DNA from: Proteocatella sp051653405
GTDB lineage: Bacteria > Bacillota > Clostridia > Peptostreptococcales > Filifactoraceae
NCBI GenBank assembly: GCA_051653405.1
Contig: JBOFWC010000325.1
Location: 1-27,552, forward strand
DNA: 27,552 bases
Reading direction: 5' to 3'
This document shows positions 23,535-27,552 of the stretch, piece by piece. Numbering within the stretch: the first letter of the stretch is position 1; the number at the start of each line of letters is the position of its first letter. Both the position numbers and the translations under genes were made by a program. The notes beneath the pieces were generated by a model. The model saw only the letters and a list, made by a program, of their open reading frames with translations. It had not been told where the DNA came from and made no database searches.

Positions 23535-23629
23535 ATGTATTTTTTCATGTATAAGTTCATTCTTAGGTTTACAATGCAAAAAATTTGAATTAGAATATAT
23601 TTATACTTTTAATCAATCAGGAGGAAATT

Positions 23630-24640
23630 ATGCTAGTTTTAACTAAAAAAGATATAGATGAGATTTTTACTATGGAAGATTGTATAGAAGCTGTTTGTGA
23701 GGCATATGCGCTTAATTCAGCAAAGAAAGTAAAAGCGCCAGTAAGAACTAAACTTGAAGTAAATAATGTAAATGGAGTTTCACTTTTTATGCCAGGGCTT
23801 GTGGAAGAAAAGGGGTATTTAGGGGCTAAAATTGTTTCTGTATTTCCGCAGAATCCTCAAAAAGGAAAAGAAGTAGTCAATGCAACTATTGTTATGCTAT
23901 GTGCAGAAACGGGAGAAGCAAAAGCACTTCTTGATGGAACGTACATAACTAAACTTAGAACAGGAGCTGCTACAGGGGCTTCGATAAAGCTTTTAGCAAG
24001 AGAAAATGTAAAAATAGGAACACTTTTTGGGACAGGCGGACAGGCCGAAAAGCAGCTTGAGGCTATGCTTGCTACTAGAAGTTTTGAGCAAATAAGAATT
24101 GTTGGAAGAAGTTTTGAAAAAACAGTTTCTTTCTGCGAAAAAATGACAGAAACAATACCATCTATGAAAATAAATGAAGCTAACAAAACAGTGGAACTTG
24201 TAGCTTATACGGATGGAAATGAAGCGGTTATAGATTCTGACGTTATTGTAATGGCAACTACATCTGAAAAAGGCCTTTTTGATGGAAATTTATTAAAAGA
24301 TGGAGCGCATCTTTCGGGAGTAGGTTCATATACTAAAAGCATGTGTGAAATGGATGAAAAAACGGTACTTGTAGCAGATAAGGTGTATATTGATGATAGA
24401 GAAGCAATGCTAGAAGAAGCAGGGGATTTCACTCAGCTTATGGATAAGGGCCTTATAAGTGAAGATTTCTATACTGGAGAACTTGGAGAGCTTGTACTTA
24501 ATCAGATTCAAGGAAGAGAAGACGAAAAAGAAATAACAATATTTAAAAGTGTGGGAATTTCAGCACAAGATTTAGTTGCGGCTGATTATATATACAAAAA
24601 AGCTGTTGAAAAATCTATAGGTCAAAAGATAGAATTCTAG
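23630..24640 (+). CDS. Ornithine cyclodeaminase/mu-crystallin family enzyme, probably a ketimine reductase
   Basis: 336 residues, starting at ATG 23630 behind AGGAGG. The fold signatures are VRTKLEVNNVNGVSLFMPG, LRTGAATGASIKLLA and the dinucleotide-binding GTGGQAEKQLEAM (Gly134). In true ornithine cyclodeaminase a catalytic aspartate (Asp228 in Pseudomonas putida, GGDCPGKTEL, from memory) drives ring closure. Here the equivalent stretch is GVGSYTKSMCEMD, with tyrosine (Tyr234) at that place, the form seen in pyrroline-2-carboxylate/ketimine reductases and alanine dehydrogenases of this family. It may therefore make L-proline from 1-pyrroline-2-carboxylate, feeding the proline reductase, rather than from ornithine. 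It lies close to the prd operon but is separately transcribed. Confidence 0.82.
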   Translation: MLVLTKKDIDEIFTMEDCIEAVCEAYALNSAKKVKAPVRTKLEVNNVNGVSLFMPGLVEEKGYLGAKIVSVFPQNPQKGKEVVNATIVMLCAETGEAKALLDGTYITKLRTGAATGASIKLLARENVKIGTLFGTGGQAEKQLEAMLATRSFEQIRIVGRSFEKTVSFCEKMTETIPSMKINEANKTVELVAYTDGNEAVIDSDVIVMATTSEKGLFDGNLLKDGAHLSGVGSYTKSMCEMDEKTVLVADKVYIDDREAMLEEAGDFTQLMDKGLISEDFYTGELGELVLNQIQGREDEKEITIFKSVGISAQDLVAADYIYKKAVEKSIGQKIEF

Positions 24641-24681
24641 GATTATGATATAAATAAAAATTATATAGTTTTGGACTTAAT

Positions 24682-24722
24682 AATCTAAAATAAATGTAAT
24701 AAACTTTTAAGTTATTTAGATT
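24682..24722 (+). other. Hairpin upstream of the LUD-domain gene
   Basis: AATCTAAAATAA (24682-24693) pairs with TTATTTAGATT (24712-24722) with one bulged A. It lies between the two genes, ten bases ahead of the ribosome binding site, with no T-run. It could be a leader structure or weak terminator. Confidence 0.3.
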
Positions 24723-24744
24723 GATAAATATAAGGAGAGCAATT

Positions 24745-25392
24745 ATGTATTTTAAAGATGCCCTAAAAAAAGCAGATAATTTGAAAATAAAACGTACTAT
24801 GGATGCCCTTGAAAAAAACAATATAAACGCATACTATGCAGAAACCGTAGAAGAGGCTCAGGAAATATTTAAGACCCTTCTTGAAGAAGGCTCTATTATA
24901 ACGGCAGGTGGAAGTATGACTGCTGTAGAACTTGGGTTTGTAGATATAATGAGAAATGGGAATTATAACTATATAGATAGAGAACGAGAAGGCATAACTA
25001 AAGAAGAAGTTCAAGTTGTTCAAAGACAGGCCTTTACAGCAGATTATTTTGTAACAGGAACAAATGCGATAACTGAAAAGGGAGAACTGTTCAACATTGA
25101 TGGCAATGGAAATAGAGTAGCCGCTATAAGTTTTGGACCAAAACAGGTTATAGTAGTTTCAGGTGCAAACAAGATTGTAAGAGATGCTCAGGAAGCTAGA
25201 AAGAGAGTAAAAGAACTTGCAGCTCCAGCAAATGCTATGAGACTTGACTGTAACACTCCATGTTCAGTTGATGGAATATGTAGAGACTGTGCATCTCCGC
25301 AGAGAGTTTGTTGCGTTGAAGTACTTACAGGATTTCAAAGAATAAAAGATAGAATAAAAGTGATAATAGTAAACGAAAATCTAGGATTTTAG
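24745..25392 (+). CDS. LUD-domain protein (LutC/YkgG family, lactate utilisation type)
   Basis: 215 residues from ATG 24745, five bases after AAGGAGAG; an upstream TTG at 24721 is less likely. It has the LUD-domain pattern: GSIITAGGSMTAVELG (glycine-rich loop), ADYFVTGTNAITEKGELFNIDGNGNRVAAISFGPKQVIVVSG and GANKIVRD. A C-terminal cysteine cluster (CNTPC, GICRDC, SPQRVCC) is typical of stand-alone clostridial members. LUD proteins are associated with oxidation of hydroxyacids such as lactate with iron-sulfur partners; no LutA or LutB partner is in the window. Its substrate is unknown. It is followed by a good terminator. Confidence 0.85.
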   Translation: MYFKDALKKADNLKIKRTMDALEKNNINAYYAETVEEAQEIFKTLLEEGSIITAGGSMTAVELGFVDIMRNGNYNYIDREREGITKEEVQVVQRQAFTADYFVTGTNAITEKGELFNIDGNGNRVAAISFGPKQVIVVSGANKIVRDAQEARKRVKELAAPANAMRLDCNTPCSVDGICRDCASPQRVCCVEVLTGFQRIKDRIKVIIVNENLGF

Positions 25393-25427
25393 AATTAAAA
25401 ATTTAATTTAAAAATATTATTATCAAG

Positions 25428-25470
25428 AAGAGATATACTTTTAATAGTTATTATGAGTATGTCTCTTTTT
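25428..25470 (+). terminator. Rho-independent terminator after the LUD-domain gene
   Basis: Twelve pairs with one wobble: 25428-25439 with 25456-25467, 16-base loop, then T to 25470. Confidence 0.85.
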
Positions 25471-25491
25471 CATGTATTAATATGTATACTT

Positions 25492-25668
25492 AAAATTGTA
25501 GTATATATTTCCCCTCATTAGGGCTTCGCCTAGATATTCCATTTACGAAACGCAAAAAATTTACCTCGAAAATCGCTACGCTAAATCTCGGATAACAATT
25601 TTTTGCTTATTCTATGGAATTATCTATGCTGCAGAATTCATTCGGGAAAATATATTCACTACAATTTT
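25492..25668. repeat. Long imperfect palindrome, MITE-like
   Basis: The ends AAAATTGTAGT (25492-25502) and ACTACAATTTT (25658-25668) are perfect inverted repeats. Complementarity continues inward with small bulges: ATATATTTCCC against GGGAAAATATAT, TAGATATTCCAT against ATGGAATTATCTA, and GCAAAAAATT (25552-25561) against AATTTTTTGC (25598-25607). The centre holds TCGCTACGCT. It has no ORF. A non-autonomous inverted-repeat element or a structured RNA are both possible; no clear target-site duplication is seen. Confidence 0.65.
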
Positions 25669-25840
25669 TTATACTGTTGATTATTACTGTTCTAATTAAA
25701 ATATATATCATGCTGATATTGTATTGTTCTATATTTTGAAATATAATATAATAGATAAAATATAAATTAGAGATACCGCGTTAAAGAAATAATGAGATAT
25801 AGGCTTGAGGAATAGAAAATGATATGAATGGAGGATAAAT

Positions 25841-26932
25841 ATGGCTGTTGGACAAGGACAACTTAGAAAAATCCGCATTTCCGGATATAAGTCAATCAAA
25901 AAATGTAATCTAGATTTGAATAAGATTAATGTACTTATCGGTAGCAATGGTGCAGGTAAATCAAATTTTATTTCTGCATTATCTTTGCTTCAAAAAATTT
26001 TAAACAAAGAACTTCAAATTACAGTTGCCCAAAGCGGTGTTAACTCCCTGTTTTACAATGGTAGAAAAGAAACAGATGAAATTTATTTAGAAGTATATTT
26101 TAATAATAACTCATATGGATTTTATTTAATGCCCACTGATGATAACCGAATTGTATTTAGAAAAGAATTTTATGGATATGGTGGGTACGAAAGTTCAGTT
26201 GCTTCTGGACACGATGAATCTAAATGGGATATTGGCGTGAGTAACAATATTAATGAATATGTACGCCCAATTTTAAAAAATCAAAATTGGCGTGTATATC
26301 ATTTTCATGATACAGGGAGAAGTGCTAGAGTAAAACAAGAGCATAATATTTCTAATAATCAAATTTTAATGAATGATGCTAGTAATTTGGCAGCATTTCT
26401 TTATCGCTTAAAAGAAAACTATGAAAAAAACTATAAACAGATTGTAAGCACAATTCAGTTGATTGCTCCATACTTTAAAGATTTTATCCTTGAAGCAAAA
26501 GAGTCAAATAAAGAGCAAATCATATTAAAATGGCAACAAAATGGTTGTGATGATATTTTTAATGCATCTCAATTTTCTGATGGTACGTTAAGATTTATCT
26601 GTCTTGCGACACTATTACTACAACCCCATGAACTACAACCTGCAACTATTATTATAGATGAACCAGAACTTGGTTTACATCCTTATGCAATTACAATTTT
26701 TTCGGAAATGGTTAAACAACTTTCTGATGAAAAACAGATAATAGTATCAACTCAATCAGTTGAGTTACTTAATGAATTTGATGTCGAAGATGTTATTGTA
26801 GTTAATCGCAGTGATGAGGGTTCTATATTTAAAAGGTTAGATGAAAAAGAATTGGAATTATGGATTAAAAGTGATTACGCTTTAGGCGATTTATGGAAGA
26901 AGAATATTTTGGGAGGGAGGCTCTCAAGATGA
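25841..26932 (+). CDS. OLD/AbiL-like AAA (ABC-type) ATPase, probable defence protein
   Basis: 363 residues from ATG 25841 behind GGAGGA. It begins RKIRISGYKSIKKCNLDLNKINVLIGSNGAGKS, the standard start of AAA_21/OLD-type ATPases; Walker A is residues 34-41. The signature-like SDGTLRFICLATLLL is followed by Walker B IIIDEPELGLHP (Asp273, Glu274) and the switch region IVSTQSVELLNEF. There is no TOPRIM domain at the C-terminus, unlike OLD itself. It overlaps the next gene by ATGA, so the two proteins are made together. ATPases of this type paired with a TOPRIM-like protein form abortive-infection systems such as AbiL and PARIS. The ATPase senses or oligomerises and the partner is the effector. 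The specific system here is not assigned. Confidence 0.88.
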   Translation: MAVGQGQLRKIRISGYKSIKKCNLDLNKINVLIGSNGAGKSNFISALSLLQKILNKELQITVAQSGVNSLFYNGRKETDEIYLEVYFNNNSYGFYLMPTDDNRIVFRKEFYGYGGYESSVASGHDESKWDIGVSNNINEYVRPILKNQNWRVYHFHDTGRSARVKQEHNISNNQILMNDASNLAAFLYRLKENYEKNYKQIVSTIQLIAPYFKDFILEAKESNKEQIILKWQQNGCDDIFNASQFSDGTLRFICLATLLLQPHELQPATIIIDEPELGLHPYAITIFSEMVKQLSDEKQIIVSTQSVELLNEFDVEDVIVVNRSDEGSIFKRLDEKELELWIKSDYALGDLWKKNILGGRLSR

Positions 26933-27552
26933 TTTATTTATATATTTTATGTGAAGGGCAAACAGAAGAATCTTTTATAAACAATATACTAGTGCCATAC
27001 TTCGAAAATATAAACATATATGTAACACCAATTATATTAGAGACAAAAAGAACTGGTTTGAAGAAATATAAAGGAGGTGTTAGCGATTATGATAAAATAA
27101 AAAAAGAAGTTCAAACATTAGCATGTAATAAAAATTCTTATGTCACCACAATGTTTGATTATTATGCTATGCCAGCAAATACACCGAATATTAACTATAA
27201 AGAAGTAGATATCTACAAACGAATAGACATTATTGAGAATGCTATTAACCAAGATATAGGGGTTGATAATTGCTTTTTTAATTTAATGTTACATGAATTT
27301 GAAGGATTGCTTTTTTCTTCACCTACTTCATTTGAGGCAATTGGAAATTCGAAACTTATACGAGAAGTTCAAAGTATTAGAAACTCTTATCCAACGCCAG
27401 AACATATAAACAATTCACCTGATACTGCACCTTCTAAAAGGCTGGAAAGTCTTATTGCTAATTATTCAAAAGTTATTAATGGAACAATATTATCTAAAAC
27501 TATGGGCTTAGATATTATGATGAGAGAGTGTTTGCATTTTAATCAATGGATT
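26929..27552 (+). CDS. DUF4276-like TOPRIM-type protein, partial (3' end outside window)
   Basis: The frame runs from ATG 26929 to the window end, 208 residues without a stop. The start overlaps the ATPase stop (ATGA) behind a strong GGGAGGGAGG. The first segment IYLYILCEGQTEESFINNILVPYF carries the EGxTE motif of TOPRIM-like DUF4276 proteins. It is followed by VTTMFDYYAMP (acidic second motif) and the family stretch FNLMLHEFEGLLFSSPTSF. This architecture predicts a metal-dependent nuclease or related effector acting with the upstream ATPase. The family assignment is from memory of motif pattern. The C-terminus, and any further genes in the unit, are not visible. Confidence 0.85.
   Translation, partial: MIYLYILCEGQTEESFINNILVPYFENINIYVTPIILETKRTGLKKYKGGVSDYDKIKKEVQTLACNKNSYVTTMFDYYAMPANTPNINYKEVDIYKRIDIIENAINQDIGVDNCFFNLMLHEFEGLLFSSPTSFEAIGNSKLIREVQSIRNSYPTPEHINNSPDTAPSKRLESLIANYSKVINGTILSKTMGLDIMMRECLHFNQWI

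Larger units (their letters stand above)
25393..25840 (+). other. 448-base intergenic stretch at a likely island boundary
   Basis: Holds the LUD terminator (25428-25470), a ~177-base imperfect palindrome (25492-25668) and an AT-rich stretch with TATAAT-like sequences at 25745-25750 that may serve the following ATPase gene. No coding region is supported. The gene style changes after it (more TTG, CGC and AAT codons than upstream), suggesting the defence pair is an acquired segment. Confidence 0.6.

Noticed and set aside
25841..27552. Complete prophage or integrative element around the defence pair
   Set aside because: No integrase, transposase, tRNA attachment site or phage genes are visible in the window.
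1..27552. CRISPR array, rRNA or tRNA genes
   Set aside because: No spaced direct repeats, no tRNA cloverleaf and no rRNA-like sequence were found by eye on either strand.

Overview
The window is AT-rich, low-GC Firmicute DNA from an amino-acid-fermenting (Stickland) clostridium. Genes for both a 2-hydroxyacid/enoyl-CoA reductive branch and a complete D-proline reductase locus are present. Two proline reductase genes are read through in-frame UGA codons as selenocysteine. This points to a Peptostreptococcaceae-type organism such as Acetoanaerobium (Clostridium) sticklandii or a relative. That assignment is inference from gene content, not from a database match.

Region 1 (1-6077): the 3' end of an acyl-CoA dehydrogenase gene, then etfB and etfA, then a terminator. 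A second unit follows: a D-2-hydroxyacid dehydrogenase very like clostridial (R)-2-hydroxyisocaproate dehydrogenase, a BrnQ branched-chain amino acid carrier and a PLP aminotransferase, closed by a strong terminator. Together these give uptake, transamination, reduction to the 2-hydroxyacid, and final reduction of the 2-enoyl-CoA by a probably electron-bifurcating dehydrogenase/Etf complex. The dehydratase genes are not in the window and would be expected upstream.

Region 2 (6078-13800): addB and addA (helicase-nuclease for double-strand break repair, overlapping by 14 bases), and a convergent gene for an unrecognised multi-pass membrane protein.

Region 3 (13800-22420): the D-proline reductase locus. 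prdR (regulator) is followed by a 534-base regulatory gap, then prdC (selenoprotein electron carrier), prdA (pyruvoyl-type proprotein), a small conserved-looking protein, prdB (selenoprotein subunit), prdD and prdE (a split paralogue of PrdA) and prdF (proline racemase). The gap holds a good sigma-A-type promoter, three copies of a TGTC-N8-(G/A)ACA dyad and possible short leader ORFs. No -24/-12 promoter was found, and PrdR has lost the residues needed to work with sigma-54. This pairing is the most interesting observation in the window.

Region 4 (22420-25480): a TSUP-family permease, an ornithine cyclodeaminase/mu-crystallin family enzyme that looks more like a ketimine reductase, and a LUD-domain protein with a cysteine cluster. 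The last two could feed or balance proline and redox metabolism.

Region 5 (25480-27552): a ~177-base imperfect palindrome, then a two-gene unit of an OLD/AbiL-like ATPase and a DUF4276-like (TOPRIM-like) protein cut by the window end. This is probably an accessory anti-phage defence pair.
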